Source: Cytobacillus sp. FSL H8-0458 (GTDB taxonomy: Bacteria > Bacillota > Bacilli > Bacillales > Cytobacillaceae). From it: 64,000 bases of DNA. Positions 32,946 through 42,230 of the stretch are shown here, in pieces (position 1 is the first letter of the stretch; the number at the start of each line of letters is the position of its first letter). The DNA lies in the NCBI RefSeq assembly GCF_038002165.1, contig NZ_JBBOBR010000001.1, positions 2,170,001-2,234,000 of the forward strand, in the 5' to 3' direction. Position numbers and translations under genes: made by a program. Below the pieces are notes generated by a model that saw only the letters and a list, made by a program, of their open reading frames with translations, had not been told where the DNA came from and did not search any database.

Positions 32946-34592
32946 CTAATTCACAGCACTTTTTTCAGAAGCTGTAAGGATAAATCCTTCATAGCCTTTT
33001 TCGGCGACTTCATCACAAATCTTCCGGTAGGTTCCTACACCGCCAAGATAGATTTGAAAGCCCCTGGCTTTTCCTTCAATATTGGCACCCATGTACCACG
33101 AGTCTGTTTTGGTAAATAAAGTCTGTTCGGCAATTTCACGGCAGTGCTTGCTCCATGTATTTTCCGCCTCTTCTTTGACTTCGATGACAGCCTGGTTTTG
33201 TTCGCGCATATAGCTGATGCAATCAAATACCCATTCAACATGCTGCTCAATTGAAACCATCATATTGCTTAATACGGACGGACTCTCAGGTCCAGTCAGC
33301 ATGAACATATTCGGGAACCCTGCTGTGCCGAGGCCAAGAAAGGTTCGAGTATGTGAGCCGCCTGCCCATTTCTCTTTCAGGGATACGCCGGCTTTTCCCC
33401 GGATATCCATCTTAAACAGCGGTCCAGTCATCGCATCAAAGCCTGTGGCAAACACGATCATGTCAAGCTCATATTCACCATCCGCAGTCTTAACGCCTGT
33501 TTCGGTGATCTCCTGAATCGGAGCTTTCTTTACATCCACCAGCGATACATTATCCCGGTTATAGGTTTCAAAATAATCTGTATCTATGATGGTGCGTTTA
33601 GTGCCATAATAGAACCTCGGAAGGAGTTTTTCCGCCACTTCAGGATTTGTGACTGTTACACGGATTTTAGAGCGAATGAACTCCGCTACGATTGCATTGG
33701 CTTCCGGAGATATGGACAAGTCATTATATGCGTAAGTTAGTTTAAGCAGTCCTCCTTGTTTCCAGGCTTCCTCGAAAACTTTTTGCCTTTCTTCAGGGGT
33801 TTCGTCAAACACCGAAACATTTCTTGGTTCCTCCGGTATGCCGGTAATGGAATGGCGCATTTTCGCTCTAATATCCGCGTAATTTTTCCTTATATTTTTC
33901 AGGTGTTCCGGATCATTCGGCGTATTCCTGGCAGGGCTGCTGTATTGCGGGGTCCGCTGGAATACGGTCAGGTGCCCGGCTTCTTTTGCAATGACAGGAA
34001 TTGCCTGGATACCGCTGGAGCCTGTGCCGATAATGCCAACTCGCTTCCCTGTGAAATCCACTCCTTCATGCGGCCAGTGCCCGGTATGATGCCATTCGCC
34101 CTTAAAATTTTCCAGCCCTTTAAATTTAGGCACATTGGACGCTGACAAGCACCCTACGGCTGTAATAAAATATTGGGCAGAAACCTTTTCACCATTATTT
34201 AATTGGACGTCCCACCTTTTTTTCTTTTCATCAAATTGCGCGGATTGCACCCTTGTATTGAATTGCACATCACGCCGCAGATCAAACTTATCTGCTACAT
34301 AATTTATGTAGCTTAATATTTCAGGCTGTTCGGCGTATTTTGCCGACCAGCTCCATTCCTTCAATAGTTCTTCAGAAAAAGTGTAATTATAATAGATGCT
34401 TTCAACATCGCATCTTGCGCCGGGATACCGATTCCAATACCATGTCCCACCTACATTATCGCCTGCTTCAAATACCCGGGTGGAAAAACCAGCCTCCCGC
34501 AAACGATGCAGCATATACAATCCTGAAAAACCAGCACCTACGACGACAGCATCAAAATCCTTGAGAGGGTTCGATTTTTGAAATGGTGACAT
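32946..34592 (-). CDS. Baeyer-Villiger monooxygenase (type I, FAD/NADPH)
   Basis: 548 residues. The first Rossmann motif is VVVGAGFSGL (G19-x-G21-x2-G24), the second GIIGTGSSGIQ (189-194). Between them stands the type I BVMO fingerprint FxGxxxHxxxWP as FKGEWHHTGHWP (163-174). YNRDNVSLVDVKKAPIQEIT and DMIVFATGFDAMTG come later as expected. It oxidises a ketone to an ester or lactone using O2 and NADPH; cyclic versus linear preference cannot be read. The esterase downstream and the divergent GAF-LuxR regulator upstream make a small ketone-catabolism unit. Confidence 0.92.
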   Translation of the reverse strand: MSPFQKSNPLKDFDAVVVGAGFSGLYMLHRLREAGFSTRVFEAGDNVGGTWYWNRYPGARCDVESIYYNYTFSEELLKEWSWSAKYAEQPEILSYINYVADKFDLRRDVQFNTRVQSAQFDEKKKRWDVQLNNGEKVSAQYFITAVGCLSASNVPKFKGLENFKGEWHHTGHWPHEGVDFTGKRVGIIGTGSSGIQAIPVIAKEAGHLTVFQRTPQYSSPARNTPNDPEHLKNIRKNYADIRAKMRHSITGIPEEPRNVSVFDETPEERQKVFEEAWKQGGLLKLTYAYNDLSISPEANAIVAEFIRSKIRVTVTNPEVAEKLLPRFYYGTKRTIIDTDYFETYNRDNVSLVDVKKAPIQEITETGVKTADGEYELDMIVFATGFDAMTGPLFKMDIRGKAGVSLKEKWAGGSHTRTFLGLGTAGFPNMFMLTGPESPSVLSNMMVSIEQHVEWVFDCISYMREQNQAVIEVKEEAENTWSKHCREIAEQTLFTKTDSWYMGANIEGKARGFQIYLGGVGTYRKICDEVAEKGYEGFILTASEKSAVN

Positions 34593-34715
34593 ACTTTCTT
34601 CCTCCTCATGAAATTAAATTAGTTGAAAGCGATTACATTTTTTCTTTTTAAAGAGTGCCTCCTCTCCAGGACTAATATTTTTACTCTATCTTAAGCTTAC
34701 TATCATTCGTTTATA

Positions 34716-34744
34716 TTGAATATTCATAATTTTCTATATATAAT
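34716..34744 (+). promoter_or_regulatory. sigma-A promoter of the LuxR-type regulator
   Basis: TTGAAT (-35, 34716-34721), 17-bp spacer, TATAAT (-10, 34739-34744), 24 bp before the start codon. The GAAGGTGCTAAT RBS follows. Confidence 0.7.
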
Positions 34745-34767
34745 ATCCCTATAAGGAAGGTGCTAAT

Positions 34768-35463
34768 ATGGCAATAGAGTCTACCATTTTGGATAATATC
34801 CAGAGCTTAGGAGATATCGAGAGTCATGAGGAAAAGCTGTATAAAATTCTAGAAGTCTATATGAACATTTTCCCTGTTAAAAACGCCTTTTTATTCCGGT
34901 ATTCCCCTTTAGGTTTTATTGGTGAAGGAATCATCGCTATAACATGCCACGGCTTAATACATATCAGGGATATCAGGGATGATATTCGTTCATTGCCGCT
35001 TATTTACTCTGCCCTCTATGAAAGAAAAGCAAAATATTGTTCTGGGATTGAATATTTAAAGCAAATTAACATCAAATATATTACAACTTCCAATGTTAAC
35101 TCTTTCCTCGCTATCCCCATCTGCTTTGGCGCTGTTCCTATCGGCTATATATGCACAAATGAATTTGACGAGCACGGAAATATGACTGATCAGCAGCTTT
35201 CTTTTTATACACAATTTGGTCAGCAAATAGGAAAAACTCTTGAAAAAACGGAAGGAAAAGAAGATGCCCGGCTATTAAGCAAAAGAGAAATGGAAGTCAT
35301 GAAAAGAATTTCCTGGGGTGAAAGCATAAAGGAAATGGCTGATTCCATGTTTATCAGTGAAGTGACCATCAACCAGTATATTAAAACAGCTATCAGGAAA
35401 CTGGGAGCTCAAAACCGGACACAGGCAATTGCAGAGATGTTTCGCAGAGGGATGATTTCATAA
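34768..35463 (+). CDS. GAF-like sensor with LuxR-type DNA-binding domain
   Basis: 231 residues. The N-terminal 150 residues have a GAF-like alternation (LYKILEVYMNIFPVKNAFLF, FLAIPICFGAVPIGYICTNE). The C-terminal LuxR helix-turn-helix starts at LLSKREMEVMKRISWGES and continues MFISEVTINQYIKTAIRKLG. No receiver aspartate, so it is probably a one-component regulator that senses a small ligand. Divergent from the monooxygenase-esterase unit with 175 bp between starts; it probably activates that unit. Confidence 0.82.
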   Translation: MAIESTILDNIQSLGDIESHEEKLYKILEVYMNIFPVKNAFLFRYSPLGFIGEGIIAITCHGLIHIRDIRDDIRSLPLIYSALYERKAKYCSGIEYLKQINIKYITTSNVNSFLAIPICFGAVPIGYICTNEFDEHGNMTDQQLSFYTQFGQQIGKTLEKTEGKEDARLLSKREMEVMKRISWGESIKEMADSMFISEVTINQYIKTAIRKLGAQNRTQAIAEMFRRGMIS

Positions 35464-35488
35464 TCCGTACATATTTATTCGCCGCACC

Positions 35489-35523
35489 AAAAAGGCCCCT
35501 TCCTAAAAAAAGGGGCCTCATTT
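35489..35523. terminator. bidirectional terminator
   Basis: AAAAAGGCCCCT-TCCTAAAAAA-AGGGGCCTCATTT between convergent LuxR-type and desulfidase-like genes. Confidence 0.7.
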
Positions 35524-35529
35524 GGCTGT

Positions 35530-36804
35530 TTATTTCTCCATCATCAATTTCAAAATTAGCTCATCGGTATGACGGGTGCCTTCATTTCCTAATTTGCAGA
35601 AACTCTCGATACTTTTTTCAACATCATCATGAATAAATCCATCGGTTGATTTGATTTCCTGATCGTTGAGTGCTAGAAGGGCAGATTGCACAGCTACATT
35701 GGAACAGGTAGATACTTTCATGGCACAGCCTGCTTTTGCTCCGTCACAGATCATTCCAGAAACATTCCCGATTGTGTTTTGTATGGCTGCTTTGATTTGC
35801 TGAAGCTGTCCATCCAGCAAATATACGATGGCAGCACTTGCCCCCATTCCTGCCGCAGTTACACCGCATAAAGCCGAAAGCCGGCCAAATTTTGATTTTA
35901 TATGAATGGTTATCAAATGACTCAGTGCCACTGCCCGAATCATTTTTTCATTTGTAACCTTAAGTCTTTCTGCAGCAGCAACAACTGGAAGAGTGACTGC
36001 TATTCCCTGGTTGCCGCTTCCGGTGTTTGCCATAACAGGGAGTGTGGAGCCTGCCATCCTCGCATCTGACCCAGCTGCAGCCAAAGACATTGCAGCAGTG
36101 GCAATATCATCCGACAAAATCCCCATTTCCACATTCCTTTTTATCGTTTTCCCTACCCTTAGGCCGTATTCACCTGATAGGCCTTCCATTCCAATGTTCC
36201 GATTGAGCTCAATACTCTTTTTTACAAGTGATAAGGAATTGATTTCCGCACTAAGCACCCATTTATATATTTCATCAATGGTGAGTGCAATTAATTCATC
36301 TTCTTCAGATTGGATTCCTATATTTTCACATCCGCCCTGGTAGATAACTTCTCCATCAACCTCAATTAAAGTAATATTGCTGTGGTTATCAGAGATTACG
36401 ACTCTGGAAGTCTGCACATCAGTTTTTACTTCAGCTTCGATATAAAGCCTTTTCGGTGTGTCCGCCTGGAAGGAAGTTACTTTTCCTTCTTCAATAAGTT
36501 TCAGAGCCGACAGCTCATCTTCTGGCCCCACTCCCTCTAATACTTCCAGCTTTCTTGCAGGGTCCCCTGCCACAGCGCCAATTGCCGCTGCGAAATCAAG
36601 ACCATAGAAACTCATGCCGGGAATTCCGACTGATTTAGCATTTTTGATGATGTTTCCGCTCGCTTTTAAGCAAAGCTCTTTTATTTCCCCTTTAGCATGG
36701 CTCTTTGCAGTTGCTGCAGCGAGGGCAATCGCAACAGGTTCCGTACATCCAAGGGCAACCACTAATTCTTTTTCCAGAATTCTTAAGATTTTGTGCTTCT
36801 CCAT
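35530..36804 (-). CDS. L-cysteine desulfidase / serine dehydratase alpha-like protein (UPF0597, CyuA/YhaM-like)
   Basis: 424 residues. ALGCTEPVAIALAAA near 20, GSGNQGIAVTLPVVAAAE near 265, LCGVTAAGMGASAA near 313, MICDGAKAGCAMK near 350 match UPF0597, whose cysteines bind a [4Fe-4S] cluster. Known activity: L-cysteine to pyruvate, ammonia and sulfide, oxygen-sensitive. Conserved cysteine positions are all present. The gene is monocistronic with a separate promoter. L-serine could also be a substrate. Confidence 0.82.
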   Translation of the reverse strand: MEKHKILRILEKELVVALGCTEPVAIALAAATAKSHAKGEIKELCLKASGNIIKNAKSVGIPGMSFYGLDFAAAIGAVAGDPARKLEVLEGVGPEDELSALKLIEEGKVTSFQADTPKRLYIEAEVKTDVQTSRVVISDNHSNITLIEVDGEVIYQGGCENIGIQSEEDELIALTIDEIYKWVLSAEINSLSLVKKSIELNRNIGMEGLSGEYGLRVGKTIKRNVEMGILSDDIATAAMSLAAAGSDARMAGSTLPVMANTGSGNQGIAVTLPVVAAAERLKVTNEKMIRAVALSHLITIHIKSKFGRLSALCGVTAAGMGASAAIVYLLDGQLQQIKAAIQNTIGNVSGMICDGAKAGCAMKVSTCSNVAVQSALLALNDQEIKSTDGFIHDDVEKSIESFCKLGNEGTRHTDELILKLMMEK

Positions 36805-36944
36805 TTTTCATACTCCTAAATGTTTAATGTAAAAGAATAAACTTTTACTATTATAATCCATATAGGAATAAATTAAGAGAGGCAATATTTCCTTCCACCC
36901 TAAAACCTCTTCCGATTCAGTAAGCTAGGAGCAACTCAGGCTGC

Positions 36945-37298
36945 TTAATCTTTGCTGAATAAGGAACTTAGATTCTTCAATGTATATAATCTGCCGGTGA
37001 CCATAAACAGGCTGTTATAGTTTCTTTGAACATATTCATCAATAATGGTAAGCCCTGTTACAAACCGGTCCACCAAATAATTTGTGTACTTTGGATCCCA
37101 GACAAATCGATTAATTCTGATTAGCTCATCTGCGAGGATATGAAACTTAAAGTCTTCGGCAATCAGTTGGATTTGTCTTAATTTGCCGGTATCCATATAG
37201 AAAATATTTTTCTCGATGTTTTTATTCAGGAATGTCAGCAAGTCATTGATATTTTCAGCGAGTAAAGTTGCTTTTTGCATTTCATGTTTCACAATCAT
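36945..37298 (-). CDS. hypothetical helical protein, 117 residues
   Basis: Family not recognised. Mostly helical (TLLAENINDLLTFLNKNIEK; TNYLVDRFVTGLTIIDEYVQ) with no signal peptide or cysteines. AAAGGAGAGT precedes ATG very closely; the GTG two codons later (37292) has better spacing and may be the true start. It is isolated between two transcription units. Likely a cytosolic protein of small helical-bundle type. Confidence 0.6.
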   Translation of the reverse strand: MIVKHEMQKATLLAENINDLLTFLNKNIEKNIFYMDTGKLRQIQLIAEDFKFHILADELIRINRFVWDPKYTNYLVDRFVTGLTIIDEYVQRNYNSLFMVTGRLYTLKNLSSLFSKD

Positions 37299-37363
37299 AC
37301 TCTCCTTTGTTTTTTGTTCTGTTTAAGAAGAATTTATGAAAGAGAGTATGATCTTACTACATC

Positions 37364-37398
37364 AAAAAGGCCGGGAATCTGAAGTTCCCGGCCTTTTC
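37364..37398. terminator. strong bidirectional terminator
   Basis: AAAAAGGCCGGGAA / TTCCCGGCCTTTTC with a 7-nt loop. Ends the beta-propeller gene on the minus strand. Confidence 0.85.
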
Positions 37399-37445
37399 GA
37401 TTACATTATTTAAACCGGTAGAAAATTCAGCATTCCCAGTCAGGT

Positions 37446-38885
37446 TTACCCTTTCTCCAGCATGTCCTTAAGCGGATCCAGACATCTCTTTCTCTCCTTC
37501 ACCCAGACCTCGCACCCCTGAAATGGATTGGCAGTTCCTAAGTACAGATTGCCATTTTCAGAGACAAACAGATTTCGGCATCCGTAATTTTTTGGATTGC
37601 CAAGCCCATTAATCGTCACAGGAAACCAGTGAATGCCATCAGGCGACTTCCATAGACTAAATCCAAAAGTCAAACGGGTTGCGGGAGAAATCAGGGCAAA
37701 GAAAAGATCAGATATACATTCAATCGGAAGTAAACGCAACAGCGGATTCTCGCTCCATAAGCTTTTCAGCACCTCGGGCAAAAGCGGTGGAATAAGGTCT
37801 GTCCAGTCCCAGGTTCCCAGGTACAGCCAGCCGTTATATTCTTTCAGCTGCCAGCAATAGCCATTGGCAATATTGCCAAATCCCGATGGAATTCCGCTTA
37901 TGGCCGTACCTCTTGTCCCGGTTTCAGGATTCGATGGTTCAACAGGCTTGCTTCCAATGACCAGTTCCCATTGATCATTTTTATCAATTCGAATTAAGTC
38001 AAATCCCTTTGGTGTTACTAACCGATCATTCGGATCAAGACTGAAGATGCCAAAATAAACGGCTGTACCAAGGTATAAATATTCTTTATAGATTTCGAGG
38101 CTTAATGGCACCTCATTCCTCGCATCGCCTGCTCCTTTGTCAACAACCTTTACCCAGCTGTCTGCCCCAGGATTCTCATCTTTGGATCGCCATAATTGGA
38201 AGCCTTCCGGCAGGGCTGTCCCAATATACAATCTATTATTGAAGCTCGACATAATAATTCCATTACCCTGTGGGTTTTTTTCCGGATCCCCTGACAGATC
38301 AATTTGCTCCCAGCCATTTTGTTCGGGATCTTCGCTCACATACAGCAATGTATTCGAAACCTGAAGCTCGTTTCCTGGAAGCGCGGCCAAGTAAAGTTTA
38401 TCGTTATGGACCACCATTGTTCTCGTTGATCCGCCCTGCAATAAGCTTGGCAGGACACGCCACCCTTCTTCATCTGTATATTTCAAAACAAGCAGGTTTG
38501 GACTAAAAGTAGCACAGCCGGCATATAAAGCCTCTTCTCCAGAAGGTGATTTATAGGAAATCATAAACCGGAAGCCAACAATTCCAAGAGAAGGTTCTTT
38601 AAAGACCCGCTCCCATTCCCCGCTGCCATCCTTTTTATAACGCCAGATTTCACCGCTAAAGTCAGGATTCTTTGGAGTCAATTCCTCAGGCACCTCAATA
38701 TCGCCAAATATAGCTCCGCTCGAAAGGACCGAGTAGACAATATTACGGCCTGTCCCAACATAAAGATACTCTCCAAACTCGGCAACAGACCATGCGTAAT
38801 TGTTCTGCATGGCATTGTCCTTACTGGTACTATCAAATCCGTTAACCGGGGTAATCTTCTTAAAGCCAGATACATTTAACCCCAT
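37446..38885 (-). CDS. cytosolic beta-propeller-like protein of unknown function
   Basis: 479 residues. A short motif of the type LYxGT recurs about every 60-70 residues: EYLYVGTGRNIVYS, RLYIGTALPEGFQLW, EYLYLGTAVYFGIF, GWLYLGTWDWTDL, NLYLGTANPFQGCEVW. Each ends a strand that is followed by an RSKDE/KSPDG-type turn and a W. This is the look of a multi-blade propeller such as sialidase or Kelch folds. There is no signal peptide. Two cysteine pairs are scattered. Function unknown; it is monocistronic between strong terminators. Confidence 0.7.
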   Translation of the reverse strand: MGLNVSGFKKITPVNGFDSTSKDNAMQNNYAWSVAEFGEYLYVGTGRNIVYSVLSSGAIFGDIEVPEELTPKNPDFSGEIWRYKKDGSGEWERVFKEPSLGIVGFRFMISYKSPSGEEALYAGCATFSPNLLVLKYTDEEGWRVLPSLLQGGSTRTMVVHNDKLYLAALPGNELQVSNTLLYVSEDPEQNGWEQIDLSGDPEKNPQGNGIIMSSFNNRLYIGTALPEGFQLWRSKDENPGADSWVKVVDKGAGDARNEVPLSLEIYKEYLYLGTAVYFGIFSLDPNDRLVTPKGFDLIRIDKNDQWELVIGSKPVEPSNPETGTRGTAISGIPSGFGNIANGYCWQLKEYNGWLYLGTWDWTDLIPPLLPEVLKSLWSENPLLRLLPIECISDLFFALISPATRLTFGFSLWKSPDGIHWFPVTINGLGNPKNYGCRNLFVSENGNLYLGTANPFQGCEVWVKERKRCLDPLKDMLEKG

Positions 38886-39068
38886 TGCTTTTGCACCTCT
38901 TTTTCGCTTTTTAATAGAATATGCGAAAGCGTGAAAAACGCAGGGGCACTTGTCTTGGACAAGGGTGAATTTGCCGGGAAATGGAGGAATATCCTAAGAG
39001 TGTTACCCGCTCAATGGCTTCTTTCACAAGAAAAGGGTTAGATCGACTCCAAAAGAAATGCAGAACCC

Positions 39069-39107
39069 AAAAAAAACAGCCCCATTTAACAAAAATAGGG
39101 CTGTTTT
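39069..39107. terminator. terminator of the opuF operon
   Basis: AACAGCCC...GGGCTGTTTT with A-run at left, acting mainly on the minus strand (GGGCTGTT...AACAGCCC with AAAA/TTTTTT). Confidence 0.7.
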
Positions 39108-39156
39108 ATGAAAGTGCTATTGTTTTATACTCGATAACTTTCCTGTTTGATGCAGT

Positions 39157-40674
39157 CTATTTCAGCAATCCTTCCTCCTTAAGATACTCTCTTGCAGTTT
39201 CTTCAGGACTCGCACCTTCAACATTTACTTTGTAGTTCATTTCACGCATTTCATCATCACTTATCTTACCATCCAGCTTATTTAAAGCTTTGACAAGCTC
39301 AGGATGCTTTTCAGCGGTTTCTTCTCGCAGCAGCGGGGCTCCCTGATAAGGAGGAAAAAGGTGTTTGTCATCCTCCAGGACAGTGAGGTTGTATCTGGCA
39401 ATTTCACTATCTGTAGAATAAGCGTCCACTAAGTTGATCTCACCTTTTTCAATTGCACCATAGCGCAGCTTGGGCTCCATGGTTAAAACAGTTGGAAAGT
39501 CCAGGCCATACAGCTCCTGAATACCCCGATAGCCATCTTCCCGATCTGAGAATTCAAGGGTGAAGCCGGCTTTTATGTTTTGTTCGACTGATTTCAGATC
39601 TGAAATTGACTGCAGTTCATACTCTTCAGCCAGTTTCTCAGGTACTGCCAAAGCATACGTGTTATTGTAAGCCATCGGTTCTAACAGCTCCATGCCGAAT
39701 TGTTCCTTCATTCCTTTTCTCGCCTGCTCATATACCTCTCTGCGATCAGTGCTTACTGCTGTCTCTTTTATAAATTCAGCAATGGCTGTACCGGTAAACT
39801 CAGGATACACGTCAATACTGTCAGACTTCAGAGCATTAAAGACGAATGATGTTTTTCCTAATCCTGGTTTTAACTCGACAATAAGGTCGGTTTCATTTTC
39901 AATCAGCAATTTGTACATATTGATCAGGATTTCCGGTTCTGAACCAAGCTTCCCGCCAATGACAATATTCTCTTCTGATTTATTAGTCAGCATCGGTATC
40001 GCCATAACCAGTATCATTGCACCAATAAAGACTCCCAGCGCTGTGAGCGATCGTTTAAAAGACATATGCTCGAATCGTCGCAGCAGCATATCAAATAGGA
40101 TTGCCAATATGGCTGCAGGTATGGCCCCAAGAACGATCAGTGCAGTATTATTTCGGTCGATTCCAAGGAGGATCAGTTCTCCCAAGCCTCCTGCTCCAAT
40201 TAAAGCAGCAAGAGTAGCTGTTCCGACAATTAAGACCATAGCCGTCCGGATACCGGCCATAATAACAGGCATGGCAAGAGGAAGTTCTACCTTCATGAGC
40301 CTTTTTCTCCTGTTCATTCCCATTGCCCTTGCCGCTTCAATAATGGAATCATCTACTTCCTTTATGCCTGTATATGTATTTCTCAGAATGGGCAAGAGGG
40401 CATACACGACTAACGCGATAATAGCAGGCACTTTGCCTATTCCGAACAAAGGAATCAAAAGACCAAGCAAAGCTAATGAAGGAACTGTCTGCAATACGGC
40501 CGTCACGCCAATAATCCCTTCTGCGATTTTTTGTTTGTTAGTCAGATAAATTCCAAGCGGAATCGCAATCAGGACTGCAAAAAACAAAGCGATAAGCGAA
40601 ATCTGTATATGCTCAATAAGTACACTTAATAATTGCCCTTTCCTTTCATTAAAAACAGAGCTCAAGGTGTTCAT
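39157..40674 (-). CDS. opuFB: OpuFB-like fused permease and osmoprotectant-binding protein
   Basis: 505 residues in two parts. Residues about 1-215 form an ABC permease with six helices, containing the coupling loop EAARAMGMNRRKRLMKVELP. After a further helix (about 218-235) a periplasmic-type binding domain begins: VIGGKLGSEPEILINMYKLL and EFTGTAIAEFIKET, ending GASPEETAREYLKEEG. This order (transmembrane then substrate-binding) defines the OpuF type described in Bacillus infantis, for glycine betaine and related compounds. The ATG overlaps the stop of the ATPase gene by 4 bp. Chain ends with a terminator. Confidence 0.87.
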   Translation of the reverse strand: MNTLSSVFNERKGQLLSVLIEHIQISLIALFFAVLIAIPLGIYLTNKQKIAEGIIGVTAVLQTVPSLALLGLLIPLFGIGKVPAIIALVVYALLPILRNTYTGIKEVDDSIIEAARAMGMNRRKRLMKVELPLAMPVIMAGIRTAMVLIVGTATLAALIGAGGLGELILLGIDRNNTALIVLGAIPAAILAILFDMLLRRFEHMSFKRSLTALGVFIGAMILVMAIPMLTNKSEENIVIGGKLGSEPEILINMYKLLIENETDLIVELKPGLGKTSFVFNALKSDSIDVYPEFTGTAIAEFIKETAVSTDRREVYEQARKGMKEQFGMELLEPMAYNNTYALAVPEKLAEEYELQSISDLKSVEQNIKAGFTLEFSDREDGYRGIQELYGLDFPTVLTMEPKLRYGAIEKGEINLVDAYSTDSEIARYNLTVLEDDKHLFPPYQGAPLLREETAEKHPELVKALNKLDGKISDDEMREMNYKVNVEGASPEETAREYLKEEGLLK

Positions 40675-41624
40675 GACCTCACCTCTTTCTGTTTGCTGCG
40701 AGCCAGTTTACGAATGACGGCCTGCCTGTTAATCATTCCAATGATGGCTCCGCCTTCTTCCACAGCAAGTTCTTCATGAGTGGCCAATAAGCTAAGCGTT
40801 TCTTCCAATGAAGCCGTGGCGGAAATGACTGACCCGTTCTGTTTTGCTTCTGATATCGGCAGGAGGATTTCATGTAGGCTGAATCCCTTCATGTACGGTC
40901 CCTGCTCTTCCCCTACAAACTGACGGACAAATTCGTTCTCCGGATTAGAAAGCAGCTCTTCTGGTGTGCCAATTTGAACGATTTCCCCTTCCTTCATGAC
41001 ACAAATACGATCGCCAAGCTTTAAAGCTTCCTTCATATCATGTGTGACAAACACTATGGTTTTCTTTATTTTTTTCTGAAGGCGGATTAGGTCATCCTGA
41101 AGCTTTTCCCTGCTTAGGGGATCCAGCGCACTAAAAGGCTCGTCCATCAGGATGATAGGCGGATTGGCTGCCAGTGCCCTTGTTACCCCAACTCTTTGCT
41201 GCTGTCCACCTGAAAGTTCATGCGGCTTTCGGCTCCGGTATATGTCAGGCTCCAATCCGACCATTTCCAATAACTCATCAATCCGTTCTTTAATTTTCAC
41301 CTGCTCCCAATTCTTGAGCTCCGGTACGATCGCGATATTTTCCCCAATTGTCATATGAGGAAAAAGGGCAATCTGCTGAAGGACATAGCCAATATCCCAG
41401 CGGAGCTCATGTATGTCATAGTCACTGATCCGTTTGCCATTTATGAAAATCGTTCCTGATGTCAAGGGAATCAGCCTATTAATCATCTTCATAACAGTGG
41501 TTTTTCCTGAACCGCTCGGACCAATAATCACGAAGAACTCGCCTTCTTTTATATGTAAATTGATTGAATCTACAGCTTGGGTACCATCCCGATACTTTTT
41601 CGACACGTTGTCAAACTGAATCAT
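40671..41624 (-). CDS. opuFA: OpuFA-like ATP-binding protein of osmoprotectant ABC transporter
   Basis: 317 residues. Walker A GPSGSGKTT (about 35-43), Q-loop YVLQQIALFPHMT, signature HELSGGQQQRVG, Walker B ILMDEPFSALD, H-loop VTHDMKEA. The C-terminal 65 residues resemble a single CBS-like part (ATASLEETLSLLATHEE) as in OpuAA/OpuCA. First gene of the pair. ATP hydrolysis here drives uptake of compatible solutes. The start follows GAGGGGTGGAGCA. Confidence 0.88.
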   Translation of the reverse strand: MIQFDNVSKKYRDGTQAVDSINLHIKEGEFFVIIGPSGSGKTTVMKMINRLIPLTSGTIFINGKRISDYDIHELRWDIGYVLQQIALFPHMTIGENIAIVPELKNWEQVKIKERIDELLEMVGLEPDIYRSRKPHELSGGQQQRVGVTRALAANPPIILMDEPFSALDPLSREKLQDDLIRLQKKIKKTIVFVTHDMKEALKLGDRICVMKEGEIVQIGTPEELLSNPENEFVRQFVGEEQGPYMKGFSLHEILLPISEAKQNGSVISATASLEETLSLLATHEELAVEEGGAIIGMINRQAVIRKLARSKQKEVRS

Positions 41625-41759
41625 TGCTCCACCCCTCTAATATGTTTACATCTAAATTATTCCCTTAACAAATTACTGAAAAACGTTCCTTCCTGCGTTT
41701 TCTTTTTTGCTGTTATACTATCATACAAATAGACAGGAAACATTTCTATTATAAAAACC

Positions 41760-41790
41760 CAAAAAAACAGCCTCCTGCATTGGAGGCTGC
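41760..41790 (-). terminator. terminator of the 98-residue gene
   Basis: Minus strand CAGCCTCC-AATGCA-GGAGGCTG followed by TTTTTTTGGG. Confidence 0.8.
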
Positions 41791-41796
41791 CTGTTA

Positions 41797-42093
41797 TTAA
41801 TCGGGAGATCTTTTCAGTTTCTTAAAGAGGTCCGGAAAGTCTTTTCTGATTGCTTCGCGGATATCCCCAAATGCAAGATGGCGAATGGGATAGGTTTTTA
41901 CTTTCTTTAAGGTGGAATGCGGGTTTCCTATAAAAATATTAACAGTTTCTTCTAAAAACCTTTCCTGCTGAAAAAGATGATTGTTTCGATTTCCAAAGAC
42001 TTTGTTTTCTGTCTGTTCATAAATAACGTAATAGTTTTCAATGATTTCACCACGGAACATTTCCTGCGTCTCAATTACTTCGTATACTTTCAT
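41797..42093 (-). CDS. hypothetical protein, 98 residues
   Basis: Family not recognised. It starts MKVYEVIETQEMFRGEIIEN after AAAGGGAGACTGATACCG and ends in a basic tail (DLFKKLKRSPD). Beta-rich N-half (YYVIYEQTENKVFG), no membrane segment. It has a clear RBS and terminator and stands alone, so it should be a real small cytosolic protein. Confidence 0.6.
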   Translation of the reverse strand: MKVYEVIETQEMFRGEIIENYYVIYEQTENKVFGNRNNHLFQQERFLEETVNIFIGNPHSTLKKVKTYPIRHLAFGDIREAIRKDFPDLFKKLKRSPD

Positions 42094-42230
42094 CGGTATC
42101 AGTCTCCCTTTTAAATAAATTCAAAGTGACGAAAGTGATCAATTCAATCCCATTGGCAAAACCAGCAGCTTTATATTTTGGATACTATGATGTATTTCAC
42201 TTGAACATGCCTTCGCATGCTAATTTCATT

